Origin: Chondrosia reniformis
Taxonomy: Eukaryota; Porifera; Demospongiae; Chondrillida; Chondrillidae
NCBI GenBank assembly: GCA_947172415.1
Contig: OX359196.1
Span: forward strand, 2,916,501 to 2,980,500
Direction: 5' to 3'
DNA: 64,000 nt
The notes beneath the pieces are model-generated. The model was not told the DNA's origin, made no database searches, and saw only the letters and a list, made by a program, of their open reading frames with translations. A program made the position numbers and the translations under genes. Shown piece after piece: positions 12,042-25,540 of the stretch (positions within the stretch are counted from its first letter, which is position 1; each line of letters begins with the position of its first letter).

Positions 12042-15000
12042 TCTTTGATGAATTTTTTTCCATCTTGGATGACTGGAGGCCATCACCGGTTGCCATTTTT
12101 AATAGGACTTCGGTCCCCCAGCCAAGATTAGACTTCGGTCCCTTGGCTGGTTTGGTGTAATATCTTCCAGTGAATACTTTTGTTTATCATCCTAGCCTTT
12201 GCACAGCTCAGTGCAATTAACTCCCTTTTTTCACATACATCTATCACAACTAGTTCGACGCAGTTAGAAGAAATCCTTATTCCATCACATACATCTAGTT
12301 ACTAGTATATACAACTAGTACATAATACAAGTAACTTAAACTAGTAAATATAACTAGTGCTTAAAAAAATACACACAACTAGTACATACATGTAGTACAT
12401 ACAACTAAATGCACCTAATTCAAACAACTAAAACATACAACTAGTATATACTTAAAGTTACTAGTACATATAACTAGTACATACAACTTCTGCCTACAAC
12501 TAGTACATAAAACTATTACATGCAACTACCTTCTAGAACATACAACTAGCACATAAAACTAGTACAGATAAGTACATACAACTAGTACATATAACTAGTA
12601 TATACAAGTAGTATATACATACAATTAGTACACACAACTAGTAAATATATATAACAACATACAACTACTACATGCAACTAGTACATATAACTAGCACATA
12701 CAACAATAGCACACAACTAGTACACACAACCTGTACGTTTATATAACTAATTACAACAAGTACATAAAACTAGTAAATACAACAAGTACATACAACTGGT
12801 ACTTACAACTAGTACATACATCTAGTAAATGCAACAATATATTACATACAACTAGTACTACAACTAGGACATAGAACTAGTACATACAAATAGTACATAC
12901 TAGAAACTAGTATATACATACAACTAGTAAAAAGAACTAGAAAATACAACTAGTACACACAACTAGTATATACAACTAGTACATACAACTAGTACTAAAA
13001 CTAGGTCACACAATTAGAACATAAAACTACTACATAGAAATAGTACATACAACAATAACCCACAACTAGTAAATACAACTAGTGTTAGTACATACAACTT
13101 GTGCATACAACTAGTACATGCAACTAGTAACGAGAACATACAACTAGTACATACAACTAGTACATGAAATTAGCACATGCAAATAGTCCATACAACTAGT
13201 ATATACAACTAGTACTACAACTAGTTCATAGAACTATTACATAGAACGAATACATAAAACTAGTTCATACCCCTAGAACATATGCAACTTGTACATATAA
13301 CTAGTACGTACAACTAGTAACTATTACATGCAACTAGTACAATCAACTAGAACATACTACTAGAACATACGACCAGTATATACAGCTAGTACATGCAACA
13401 AGTACAGATGACTTTTACACACACCTAGTTCAAACAACATGTACATACAACTAGTACATACAACTAGTACCTACAACTAGTACATATAACTGGTACCCAC
13501 AACCACTACATATAACCGGTACATACACATATAACTAGTGCATATAACTAGTACCTACAACTAGTACATACAACTAATACATACAACTTGTACATACAAC
13601 TAGTTCAAACAACTTTTAACACACCTAGTACATACAACTAGTAACTTGTACATACAAGTAGTACATACAACTATTATCTAGTGCATAAAACTAGCACCCA
13701 CCTAGGACCTAGTATAACCAGCACTAGAACCGACATCTTCTACACACAACTAGGACATACAACTAGTACAAACAACTAGTAACTAATATATACAACTATT
13801 ACATGCAACTTGTACACAAAACAAGTACATTCAACTAGTAAATATAACTATCCCACACCACTTGTACAAACAACTAGTAACTAGCATATACAACTAGTAC
13901 ATACAACTAGTACATACAACTAGTACACACAGCTAGTATACACAACTAGTTTAAAAAGCTAGTACATACAACTAGTACATACAACTAGTACAAACAGCGA
14001 GTTCATATAAGTAGTACATACAATTTTACACACAACCAGTACACTCAACTAATATACACAACTAGTTCATAAAACTAGTACATACAATTAGTACAAACAA
14101 CTCGTACAAACAACTAGTACATATGACTAGTACGTACAACTTTTACAAACGACTATTTCATAGAACTAGTACTTACAACTGGTACATAAAACTTGTCCTT
14201 ACAACTAGAACGTATGACAAGAACACAAACATTCAACTAGTACACACAACTAGTACATACAACTAGTACATATAACTAGTCCAAACAACTAGTTCATACG
14301 CCTAGTACTTACAACAAGTATAAAACTAGTACATACAACCAATACATACAACTAGTTCATTCAATTAGAACATACAACTAGCACTTATAACTAGTTCATA
14401 CAACTAGTACATTCAACTGGAAACTAGTACATACAACTAGTACATAGAAATAGTACATATATACAACTAGTACACACAGTTAGTACTTACAACTACTACA
14501 TACAACAAGTACATACAACTAGTACCTCCAACTCGTAAATATAACTAGTACTAGTTTGTTCAACTAGTGCATACAACTAGTAAATGCAACTCGTAAAGAG
14601 TGCATACAACTAGTACATAGAAATAAGACATATATACAACTGGTTCATACAATTAGAACATAAAACTACTACTTAGAAATAGTACATACAACAAGAACCC
14701 ACAACTAGTAAATATAAATAGTGTTTGTACATACAACTAGTGCATGCAACTAGTACATGCAACTAGTAACTAGTACATACAACTAATACATACAACTAGT
14801 ACTACAAATATTACATAGAACGAGTACATAAAACTAGTTCACACCCCTAGTACATACAACTAGTAACTAATACATACAACTGGTACATACAACTAGTACG
14901 TACAACTAGTAGATACAACTTGTACATACAACTAGTTCATTAAATTAGTACATGTAACTAGTATATATAAGTAGTACATATGACTATTTCAAACAACTAG

Positions 15001-17337
15001 TATATATAACTAGTACATACATAAAAGAATACATACACATATACTTGGTACTTATAAATATTATGTACAACAATTAGTAGATAAAGCTAGTACACACAAC
15101 TAGTACATTAAACTAGTACATTTAACTAGTACATATAACTAGTACATACAACAAGTACTTACAACTAGAAACCTGAACATAGAACTAGTACATAGATCAA
15201 GTACACATAACTAGTATATACAATTAGTACATACAACTAGTACATACAACTAGTAAATACAACTGGTATACAAACCTAGTTTTTAACACTAGCATATACA
15301 ACTAGTATATGCAACAATTACCTAGTACATTCAACTAGTACCTACCTACTACCCACTACAATTAGAACATACCACTACCACATACCATCAGTACATACAA
15401 CTAGTAACTCCAACTAGTAATCACATCTAGTGTTAGTACATACAACTAGTACATGCACCTAGTAACGAGTATATACAACTAGTTCATACAACTAGTATAT
15501 ACAATTAGTACTTACAAATAGTACATACAACTAGTACATATAATTAGTTCTTAGGAATATTTCATGAAACTAGAAGATATAACTATGATATACAGCTTGT
15601 ACATAAAACTAGTATATAAATCTAGTTCTTATAACTAGTACATACAAGTAGAAATTAGTACATACAACTTGTACATAGAACTAGTACATAGAAATAGTTG
15701 ATACAACTCGGACATACAACTACTACATAAAACTTTTAGATACAACTAGTTAATGGAACTAGTATATATAACTAGTACATACTACTAGTACATACAGCTA
15801 ATAACTAGTACATATATACAACTAATACTTACAACTAGTATATAAAACTAGTACATACAATTAGTACATACAACTTTTAAACACAACTAGTAAATAGAAC
15901 TAGAACATATAACTAGTACATTAAACTAGTACATACAACTAGTACATACAACTAGTTCATATAACTAGTTCTTACGACTATTTCATACAACTAGTACATA
16001 TAACTATGACATACAGCTAGTACGTATAACTAGTACAAACACATATATCTAGTACTCATAAATAGTATTTACAACTAGTTCATACAACTAGTACATACAA
16101 CTAGTACATATAACTAGTACATACAACTTGTACATTTACCTATTACATATGACTAGTACATAAAACTAGTACATACAACTTGAACATTTACCTATTACAA
16201 ACACATATAACTAATACATATAAATAGTACACACAACTAGAACATACTACTGGTGCAAACAACTATTTCAAACAGTTAGTACATACAACAAGTACATATG
16301 ACTAGTACAAAAACTAGTAAACATAGCTATAAACTATTGCATAAAACTAGTACATACAACTAGTACATATAACTAGTACATACAACTAGTACATAACTAG
16401 TAGATACAACTAATGCATACAAGAAGTTCAAACAATTATATCGAACATAAAACTACTACCTAAAATTAGTGCATACAACTGATGCCTACAAGTAGTAAAT
16501 ATAACTAGTACTAGTACATACAACTAGTGCTTAGAACTTGTACATGCAACAAGTACATACAACTTGTGCATACAACCAGTACATACAAGTAGAACATACA
16601 ATTAGTTCATACAACTAGAATATACCACTACTACTCTCAAGTAGTACATACAATTAGTGCCTACAATTAGTAAATATAACTGATATATACTATTACATAG
16701 AACTGGTAAAGTTCATTTAATTAGTAAATACAACAAGCACATACAAGTAGTACTTACAAGTAGTACACACATATAGTACCTATAACTAATACACACAACT
16801 ACTACATATTACTAGTTCATACAACAAGAACATAAACCTAGTACATACAACTAGTACATACAACTAGTATACAAGTAGTACATTTAACTAGCACATACAA
16901 CTAATCCATACAGCTAGAACATACAATTAGTATGTACTACTAGTTCATACAACTTTTAGAAAAAACTAGTACATTTGACTAGAACATACAGATATAACTA
17001 GTACATCTAAATAGTAGATACAACTAGTACATAGAACTAGTAAATACAATTAGTACACAAGTAGTACATTTAACGACTACATACAACTACACCATACAAC
17101 TAGTACATACAACTAGTACATACAACTAGTACTACAATTAGTACATAGAAGTAGTATATACAACTAGTTCATTCAACTAGTACATACAACTATTACATAA
17201 AACTAGTATATACAAGTAGTACTTACAACTAGTTCACACAACTCGTACATATATACAACTAGAAGCTATGACTAGAACATACACCTATATGTAGTACATA
17301 TAAATAGTGCATACAACTAGTTCATACAACTAGTATA

Positions 17338-19395
17338 TATATATATATAGTTGTATGTACTAGTTGTGTGTAGTAGTTTTATGTTCGATATAATTGTATG
17401 AACTAGTTGCATGTACCAGTTGCATGTACTAGTTGTATGGACTAGTTGTATGTACTAGTTACTAATTCTTTGTACTGGTTGTATAAATTAGTTATATATA
17501 CTAGGTGAAGATATTAATTGTGTGTAAGGGTTGCATGCACTAGTTGTATGAACTAGTTATAAGTACTAGTTGTATGTACTAGTTGTATGAACTAGTTATA
17601 AGTACTAGTTGTATGTACTAGTTGTATGTACTATTTCTATGGACCATTTATGTGTGTGTGTACTAGGTATATGTACTAGTTATTTGTACTAGTGGTATGT
17701 AATTGGTGTGTTTAAAAGTTGTATGTACTAGTTGTATGTACTAGTTGTATGTACTAGTTGTATGTTCTAGTTGTATAAACTAGTAACTAGTTGTATGTAC
17801 TAGTTGTGGGTACTAGATTTATGTGCTAGTTGCATGTACTATTTCTATGGACCACTTATTTGTGTATGTTCTAGTTAGATGTACTAGTTGAATGTACTAG
17901 TTATATGTACTAGTTGTATTTACTAGCTGTATGCAATAGTTGTAGGTTCTACTACTAGTTATAGGAGGTCTTAAGTAGGAACTAATTGTATATACTAGTT
18001 GTTTAAACTCGTTGTAAGTACTAGTTGTATGTACTAGGTGTGTGTATAAGTTGTATGTATTAGCTGTATGTATTAGTTGTAGGTACTAGTTTTTTGTACT
18101 AGGTGTAGGTTCTATTACTAGTTATACTAGGTACTAGGAAGGGAGGTTCTAGTTGTATATACTAGATACTAGTTGTATGTACTAGTTGTATGTACTAGTT
18201 ATATGTACGCTAGTAATATGTGTATTTACTGCTTTATGTAGTAGTTCTTTGTACTATTTATATTCACTACTTGTATGTACAGGTAACTAGGTCTATGTAC
18301 TAGTTGTGTGTACTAGTTGTACTTGCTAGTTACTAGTTGTATTCTCTAGTTGTATATGTTCCAATTGTATGTAGTAGTTGTATGAACTAGTTGGAGGTGC
18401 TAATTGTAGGTACTAGTTGTATATACTAGTGCTACTTATGTTTAAAAGTTGAAGGTACTAGTTGTATGTACTAGTTGTACGTATCAATTGTGTGTACCAG
18501 TTTTATGTACTAGTTTTATGTACTAGTTGCAGTACTAGTTGCATGTAGTATTTGAATGTACAAATTGTACGTACTAGTTGTATGTATTAGTTTTATACAC
18601 TAGTGGTATGCACTCATTACCAGTTTTATGTACTAGTTGAATGTACTATAATAGTTATATTTACAAGTTGGAGGTTCTAGGTGTATGTCCTCAATTGTTT
18701 GTAGTAGTTGCATTTTCTAATTGTATGTTCTACTTGTAAATACTAGTTCTTTGTACTAGTTGTATATTCTAGTTGTATGTACTAGTTATGTACTAGTTGT
18801 ATGTAAAAAATTGTATATACTAGTTGTATGTACTTGCTGTAAGAACTAGTTGTATGTAGTAGTTGTATGTACTAGTTGAATGTAGTAAATGTATTCACTA
18901 GTTGTATGTACTAGTTGCATGTACTATTACTAGTTATATTTACTAGTTGTATGTACCAGTTGTATGTACTGATTGTATGAACTGGTTTTATAAACTATTT
19001 GTAAGATATCTTTGTAGGTATATACTAGTTCTTTGTGTTAGTTGTATGTACTAATTGTGTTTACTAGTTATTTGTACTTGTTGTATTTACTTGTTAGGAG
19101 TTGTATGTACTAGTTGTGTGTATATACTTGTTGCATGTACTAGTTGTATGTACTACTACTAGTTATATTTATTAGTTGTATTTAATAGTTATATATACTA
19201 GTTGTATGAACTAGTACTAGTTATATTTACTAGTTGTAGGTACTAGTTGTATGCACAAGTTGTATTTACTAGTTGTAAGAACCAGTTACTACATGTATTT
19301 TAGGGGTTATATTTCTAGTCTTATGTACTAGTTATATGTTGTAGTTTATTTGTACTAGTTGTGAGAACTAGTTGTATGCACTAGTTGTATGTACA
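17338..19395 (-). repeat. 13-bp satellite, reverse block between two flips
   Basis: Reverse 13-mers begin after the (TA)n centre at about 17338 and end where forward units resume (CAAGTTGCACATACAAGCAC, about 19390). The junction GTAGTTTTATGTTCGATATAAT at 17372 is the reverse complement of a segment at about 16440, so the flip is flanked by real inverted copies. No gene is seen. Confidence 0.9.
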
Positions 19396-22125
19396 AGTTG
19401 CACATACAAGCACATATAATTAGTTCAAACAATTAGATGATACAACTATTACATACCATCAGTACATACAACTAGTAACTCAATTAGTGAATACAACTAG
19501 TGTTAGTACATACAACTAGTATATGCAAGTAGTAACTAGTACATACAACTAGTACATGCAACTAGTATATACAAATAGTACAAACAACGAGTACATACAA
19601 CTAGGACATACAAGGAGTACATACAACTAGAACTTTCAACTAGTACAAAAAAGTAGTACATACAACTAGTAAACACAACTAGTTCATACCACTAGTACAT
19701 ACAACTTGTACAAACAACTAGTACATATTACTAGTACATATAACTATTACATACAACTAGTACATACAACTACTACTTACAACTTGTACATACAGCTGGT
19801 ACATACAATTAGGTGAAGCAATTAGAAGACACAACTACTACATACATCTAATGCACACAATTAGTATCTCCAACTAGTAAATTTAACTAGTGTTAGAACA
19901 TACAACTAGTGCTTACAACTAGTACATACAAAGAGTATATACAACTAGTACTACAATTAATACATACAACTAGAACATCCAACTAGTACATGGAACTAAT
20001 ACAAATAACTATTACATACAACTGGTACATACAACTAGTACTTAATACTAGTACATTCAACTAGTACATATAACTAGAACACAAAATTAGTACATACAAC
20101 TAGTAAATAGTACTTACAACTAGTGCACACAACTAGTACACAAAACTTGTAAATACAACTAGTACCTAGAACCAGTTCAAAAAATTAGTACATACAACTA
20201 GTACATACAACAAGTATCTAGTACAAACAACTAGCACCTACGTAGAACCTGGTATAGCTAGTATAAGAACCTACAACTAGTACATACAACTAGTACATAA
20301 AACTAGTACATACAACTTGAACATTTACCTATTACAAACACATATAACTAATACCTAAAAATAGTACAAACAACTAGAACATACTACTAGTGCACACATC
20401 TATTTCAAACAGTTAGTACATACAACAAGTACATAAAACTAGTACATAAAACTAGTACATATAACTATAAACTAGTACATACAACTAGTACATACAACTA
20501 AAACATATAACTACTACACACAACTAGTTCATACAACTAGTACATACAACTAATGCACACAATTAGTACGTACATATAGGACATACAACTAGTACATAGA
20601 ACTAGTACATGGAATGAGTATATAAAACTAGTATATAGAACTAGTTCGAGTTTGAAAACTCGTTGGGCTGCCGCCCCCCGAATTAACTCGAACTACTTGA
20701 CCGCATCGTTGGTATTTAATATATATATTCGTAATAATAACAATTGAGAACGCTTAAATAACGATGGAAAAGTTTCGTTAACTAAAGCTTCCTGAACGCC
20801 GCCAGTTGCAAAAACGATGTATTGACTATAAATTAAGTGGAACAATAGTTACGTATGAACTCGGCTTATAAAATAAGTGTTATAATAGTTGCATATGAAC
20901 CCGTATTATATATATATCTTTCCACAACATGAAGCCGTATGTAATCAGCAAATGAAAACCATATAAGGGGCTGCCACAGCTAAAAACTAGTCCGTACAAC
21001 TAGTTCCTATAACTAGTCTATATAACTAGTACATACAAATAGTACATACAACTAGTACATACAACTAGTACATAACTAGTAGATACAACTAGTGCATACA
21101 AGAAGTTCAAACAATTATATCGAACATAAAACTACTACATACAATTAGTGCCTACAACTAGTACCTACAAGTAGTAAATATAACTAGTACTAGTACATAC
21201 AACTAGTGTATACAACTAGTACATGCAACAAGTACATACAACTTGTGCATACAACCAGTATATACAACTAGAACATACAATTAGTTCATACAACTAGAAC
21301 ATACAACTACTACTCCCAAGTAGTACATACAATTAGTGCCTACAATTAGTAAATATAACTAATATATACTATTATATAGAACTGGTAAAGTACATACAAT
21401 TATTAAATACAACTAGCACATACAATTAGTACTTACAAGTAGGACACAATACTAGTACCTATAACTAATACACACAACTACTACATATAACTAGTTCATA
21501 CAACTTTTAGAAACAACTAGTACATTTGACTAGAACACACAGATATAAGTAGTACATCTAAATAGTACCTACAACTAGTACATACAACTAGTACACTAAA
21601 CTAAGACTACAACTAGTACATAGAACTATTACATGCAACTAGTACTTACATGTAGTACATACAACTAGTACATACAACAAATACTTACAAGTAGTACACA
21701 CAACTAGTATCTAGAACTAGTACACACAACTTCTACATATAACTAGTACACACACAAATAACTACTACATATAAATAGTACTTACAACTAGTACATAAAA
21801 CCAGTTAATACAATTAGTACACAGGTAGTAAATTTAACGAGTACATACAACTACTCCATACAACTAGTACATACAACTAGTACATACAACTTGTACTACA
21901 AATAGTACATACAACTAGTGCTACAACTAGCACATAGAAGTAGTCCATACAATTTGTTCATTCAACTAATACCTACAACTAATACATAAAACTAGTATAT
22001 ACAAGTAGTACTTACAACTAGTTCACACTACTCGTACATACAACTAGTACCTATGACTAGAACATACACCTATAAGTAGTACATAAAAATAGTGCATACA
22101 ACTAGTTCATACAACTAGTATATAT
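19396..22125 (+). repeat. 13-bp satellite, forward block 3, with copies of 16.1-17.4 kb
   Basis: Forward 13-mers. Segments at about 20298-20480 and 21070-22200 are direct copies of about 16156-16350 and 16383-17400. They include the rare ATTATATCGAACATAAAAC motif and the strand-flip junction itself. The R1 repeat (20645-20985) lies between the two matched segments. Confidence 0.9.
20645..20985 (-). mobile_element. R1 repeat element, terminal hairpin at its left end
   Basis: About 340 bp of non-satellite sequence inside the 13-mers. The left end has the hairpin CGAGTTTGAAAACTCG, followed by GGGCTGCCGCCCCCC. The right end contains GGGGCTGCC before AAAAACTAG. An inverted relative lies at 57483-57857, and the hairpin end is shared with R2. 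No coding frame. It could be a SINE-like or Helitron-like non-autonomous element. The hairpin next to CTAG fits the Helitron idea weakly, but no 5' TC end could be confirmed. Confidence 0.6.
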
Positions 22126-22344
22126 ATATAGTTGTATGTACTAGTTGTGTGTAGTAGTTTTATGTTCGATATAATTATATGAACTAGTTGCATGTACTAG
22201 TTGTGTGTACTAGTTGCATGGACTAGTTATATGTACTAGCGGTAAGTACTAGTTGTATGTACTAATTGTATGTATTAGTTGTATGTACTAGTCGAAAGTA
22301 CTAGTTACTAGTTGTCTGTACTAGTGGTGTGGACTAGTTATATG
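22126..22344 (-). repeat. 13-bp satellite, reverse block upstream of the PLE
   Basis: Reverse 13-mers start at the second copy of the (TA)n flip junction (ACTAGTATATATATAGTTG) and run to the 3' end of the PLE insertion at GTTATATG/AAAAATC. Confidence 0.85.
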
Positions 22345-22489
22345 AAAAATCTAAGATACCATTTTCCTACATGCTATATGCCTATTCTGTAAAAAGAGCC
22401 TATAGGGGAACTAAACCTAAAGAGAGCTTTAGATGAAGATACAGTAGTCTTTTCTTCCTTCTTTTCCCTTCTTTCATCTTCTTCTCCAC

Positions 22490-22535
22490 TGGGCAGACAG
22501 CCGTTTCTGGGAATTCCACCCTTCATCAGTGATCC
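22490..22535 (-). ncRNA. Hammerhead ribozyme in the PLE 3' region (22.5 kb copy)
   Basis: On the minus strand: CTGATGA, stem II AGGG/CCCA-type hairpin with loop TGGAATT, GAAA, a 2-bp stem III (AC/GT) with loop GGCT, and GTC. The core spans 22496-22529. Stem I is damaged: GGATCA faces TGCCCA, with mismatches after two pairs. The fold is recognisable but activity is doubtful here. Confidence 0.75.
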
Positions 22536-22790
22536 TGGGAGTCTTTGTCTTTTTCTTTATCTTGATCTTCTGTGAATCCTTGGCTCACTATGCTAAATCT
22601 AGGGGCCTTATATACACTATTTTGGCGCCAAAAGTTAAATAAGGTGTTAACTAAGACACATGATGAAATTTAATTTTATGAAAGGAATGTAGGTCCATTT
22701 AACTTTTATGAATTAATTATAAATCCATTAGTAATCCTGCTTGTACAGGTAAAACAGACTCAGCATAACTATAGATACAAGTAGGACATA

Positions 22791-24630
22791 TTACGTAAGT
22801 CTACCCTTAGGTCTTCTAGTAGTAACATTTCTTGGGAGGTAGGGTAACACAATATGGGGTAACACAAGACAGTCCTTAAGCATACTAGCTACTTTTTGCT
22901 TATACTTGATTCTAACTAGAGGCTGCTGGGATAGGAAGGTTTTAAAGGTTGATTTTAGCTTAAAGTATTTGTAACCCTGCTTAATAAGCCTACTGCATAA
23001 CTGCAAACTTTTAACCTGAAAACTGGAGAAGTCATTACATATTCTAGAATACCTAATTAGTTGTGAAATAAAGACACCATAGGCTGGGGTATTAGGAATA
23101 TTACTATCTAAATGGGGAAATTTACTATATCAAAGTTAAATTCCTCTCGCTTATCATATACTTTAGTGATAAATTGATTGTTAGTAATGGTTATATCTAA
23201 GTCTAAAGAGGGGGATTTTTTAGGGCTGGTATTTGTCTTTTTAAGAATAAGTTCTTTGGGGTAAATATCACTAATTGACAGTTCAAAATCCTTGTTGTTA
23301 ATACATAAAAGGTCATCAATATACCTATAAGTATTGGAAAATTTAATAGCTAGGGTGATGTTATCCTTAAGTAGTCCTTTCATAAACTCATACTCATAGG
23401 CAAACAGAAAAAGATTAGCAACTACAGGGGCACAGTCAGTACCCATAGGGATACCTACACATTGCTTAAATACAGAACCGTCTACACATACATAAATGTT
23501 GTCAATAAGGTAATTAAAGAGCTCTACTAAATGAACAGCTGTGACTGCTTTATTGGAGACATTGTTAGACCAAAAGGCTTTATCCTGACAGACTTCTATA
23601 TATTGGGACTTTCTACAGGTATAGGCACTATAAATTAGGTTAGTAATCTTATCTTTAAGTAGGTTATGGGGGATCGCTGTATATAATGTAGAAAAATCAA
23701 AACTAGCTAGCTGGGCTTTTCTAGTGGGTATAGACCTAAGACTACCTAAGACTTCTAGTGAGTTTTCTACTATCCAAAAGGCATTAACACCAGTATTCCT
23801 ATATAAACCTAGGCAGTATTCTCTAAAATGTTTGAGAATTAGTCTGAGTGCCGAATTTAGAAATCTAGAAAGGGGTTTGGTAGTACATTTGTGAGAGGCG
23901 GCTATGAATCTGTAGCTGTAAGGGTTCTTATGTAGCTTAGGCATCCAGTAAAAAGAGGGAAGGTTACACCAGTCAGGTTTAGGTTCTAAGTTCTCTAGTT
24001 TTAAGAAATCCATGTGTTTCCTAATTAACTGTTGGGGTTCTACTGTACATTTAGCATAAGTGGAGGTACTGCCTAGTTCTTCATTAATATTTTGTCTATA
24101 GTAGGACTTACATATAAAAATTATATTATTAGAGGCCTTATCGGCAGGGGCTATAACATACTTATCATGTAGGTCTGCTAAGAATTTCTTAATTTTAGGG
24201 CAAGTAAGGGTCTTCTTGGCTACTGAGGATTTGGTATACTATTTAGACAGCTTAGAGATCCTATCATTAATTTTCTTAAGTACAGCATTTTCCCACTCAC
24301 TAAATACAGAAGTAGATACATTTTCTCTACGGGCCCAGGTAATCTTATATTTTCTAAGACCTTCCTTACACATTTTTAAAGCAGTTACCCAATTAAAGTT
24401 ATTAGGTTCTCTAAATTTTGGTCCTTTCTTAAGAAGTTTTCTAAGTTTTGGGTTACTAACAATACGTAGATCACCTGTTAAAACATGGCCTAGGGGCTTG
24501 TAAATGAAGGGGGACTTGTGACACTAACATGGTTCTGGTTTTCTAAAAACATCTGACTTAGAGGTTTGTGAAAAGTTAAAGATTTGAGGTCCTATTGGTT
24601 GGGTATACTTATATACTACACATGGGGCTC
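22791..24630 (-). pseudogene. PLE reverse transcriptase, broken
   Basis: The longest open part is 23108-24013 (301 codons). It has RT motifs in order: SFYWMPKLHKNP (residues 20-31, fingers), FDFSTLYTAIP (105-115, motif A with catalytic Asp106), GIPMGTDCAP (187-196, motif B) and YIDD (231-234, motif C with the catalytic Asp pair). The same frame continues upstream with [17 protein letters not shown] and GHVLTGDL, hallmarks of the PLE RT N-terminal region. It is interrupted by TAG codons at 24239-24241 and 24524-24526. Downstream, a frameshift near 23114 moves the thumb and C-terminal region into another frame (22791-23006 and just upstream). The methionine at 24013 is internal, not the true start. 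The enzyme would copy element RNA at a nicked target, but this copy cannot make it. Confidence 0.88.
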
Positions 24631-25540
24631 TTTGTTTTGTATAAAGGGTGGGACAGTTTCTAACACTAACTTTTGGTTTAAGATACCTGAGAGGCCTATT
24701 TTTTCTACACCTTTATTATGAAACACGATTTTAAGAAACCCTTCTGGACTTGTTGTTTTCGTTGGGTGTTTGGGAAGGCTGGCTGAAGCCCGTGCTTTAA
24801 TAACGTCTTTAATCATTAGCATAAGTCTAAGCGGAAAAGGTGTTTCTGGGGTATCGATGAGACATTGTACCGAGTTTAACAAACCATGAAGGTGTCGAGC
24901 TTGTAATGCAAAAGTATGGCGTTTAAGTTTGGCTAGAAAGCCCACGTTCTTGTAAAGTGGTAGTCGTTCTTTGAGCCATTCAGGGTCGTAGGCAGCGTTA
25001 TTACTACTGCCTTTCGATTCTAGATTGGAGCGCCGATGCCGTCTTTTATGAGATAAGCGATTAAAAAGGTTCCATACGATGATTTCTTTTTTAAGTTTTG
25101 AAATATTGCCAACGCCTTTAATGTTATCGTTAAGTCCATATGGGTAAATAGAGCAGAGTTCCTTATACCAGAACGCTTCTCTCAGTAGTCTGAGGCTAGT
25201 AGAATTAGGTGTCTCAGGTATCTGTTCTATGGGCATGATCAAGGCATCATCAAAACTATGGTTATCAGAATTAAAGTAATTGTAAAGATACAGTGGCTTA
25301 AAACCTTTGGTACTAGTCCTATGGTTGTTCATTCTACTCCTAAGCATCTTAGAGGTTTCTCCTACACACTGCACATCACATTGTTAACAAGTAATAAGAT
25401 ACACAACATTCCTACTCTGGCATCCTAGGGGACCACAAGGGCTACGGACTTGATAGGTCCTGCCAGTAACTGAACTCTTAAAAGTAGGGCCAGTAACTAA
25501 AGAGGGACATGTTTTACACTGCTTATTGCTACACTTCTTA
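24616..25540 (-). pseudogene. GIY-YIG endonuclease domain of the PLE, broken
   Basis: Translation of the minus strand gives a Cys cluster (KKCSNKQCKTC, then CGPLGC), NVVYLITC at the GIY position, and QCVGETSKMLRSRMNNHR, which matches the YIG strand and the conserved Arg helix. LREAFWYKEL follows with the expected catalytic Glu. The usual Gly of GIY is Val and the YIG tyrosine is Cys, so even the intact parts look inactivated. A TAA at 25384-25386 splits the two halves of the motif. The open stretch 24616-25374 begins only at a GTG after that stop. It ends by frameshift near 24620, beyond which the RT continues in another frame. The endonuclease would nick target DNA to prime reverse transcription. 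Confidence 0.85.

Larger units (their letters stand above)
11557..12285. mobile_element. HHR foldback element B, both ribozymes present
   Basis: Inverted arms run inward from ATGATAAGC (11557) and GTTTATCAT (ending 12190), with a right-hand tail to 12285. Flanking direct repeats are CACCTACATCT (11546-11556) and CACATACATCT (12286-12296, one change). From outside in, each arm has a terminal segment, a hammerhead, a spacer, and a central hairpin near 11830-11935. The left arm holds the ribozyme on the minus strand and the right arm on the plus strand. The predicted cleavage sites are 323 bp apart. The right arm lacks a small hairpin (ACAAGTGTTTCACTTGTGG) that the left arm retains. It has no open reading frame of note. 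Confidence 0.9.
9736..12600. repeat. Tandem segmental duplication of a 1.5-kb unit (two copies)
   Basis: About 9736-11250 and 11262-12600 align from CATAAAACTAGTACATATAA through the foldback element to ACTAGTACAGATAAGTACAT. Each copy carries one foldback element at the same place, so that element inserted once and was then duplicated. The copies differ by small substitutions, a left-arm deletion in the first element, and a tail deletion in the second. Confidence 0.88.
9736..17337 (+). repeat. 13-bp satellite, forward block 2
   Basis: Forward 13-mers, interrupted by two HHR foldback insertions (10067-10686, 11557-12285). The first 2.9 kb is a tandem duplication of a 1.5-kb segment. From about 13.3 to 16 kb the block is matched in reverse by 25.8-28.6 kb. 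It ends at an AT-rich symmetric junction, CTAGTATATATATATATATAG, where orientation flips. No genes are seen. Confidence 0.93.
22345..25540 (-). mobile_element. Decayed Penelope-like element with upstream GIY-YIG (Naiad-like order)
   Basis: Reading the minus strand, a Cys-rich segment and GIY-YIG endonuclease come first, then the reverse transcriptase, then a roughly 450-bp 3' region with a hammerhead ribozyme. Most canonical PLEs have the endonuclease after the RT. The upstream order is known from the Naiad/Chlamys group. The reading frame is broken by at least three nonsense codons and two frameshifts, so this copy is dead. The 3' end (AAAAATCTAAGATACC on the plus strand) is shared with copies at 51931 and 58201. 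The 5' side stops abruptly at satellite at 25540, consistent with 5' truncation during target-primed insertion. I could not find a clear target duplication. Confidence 0.85.

Noticed and set aside
20645-20985. Firm Helitron assignment for R1
   Set aside because: The hairpin near CTAG fits, but the other copies end in CTTG and no TC start is seen, so only a possibility is recorded.
24216-24503. Plus-strand 95-codon frame in the PLE
   Set aside because: It lies antisense to the RT N-terminal region, where minus-strand PLE motifs are recognisable.
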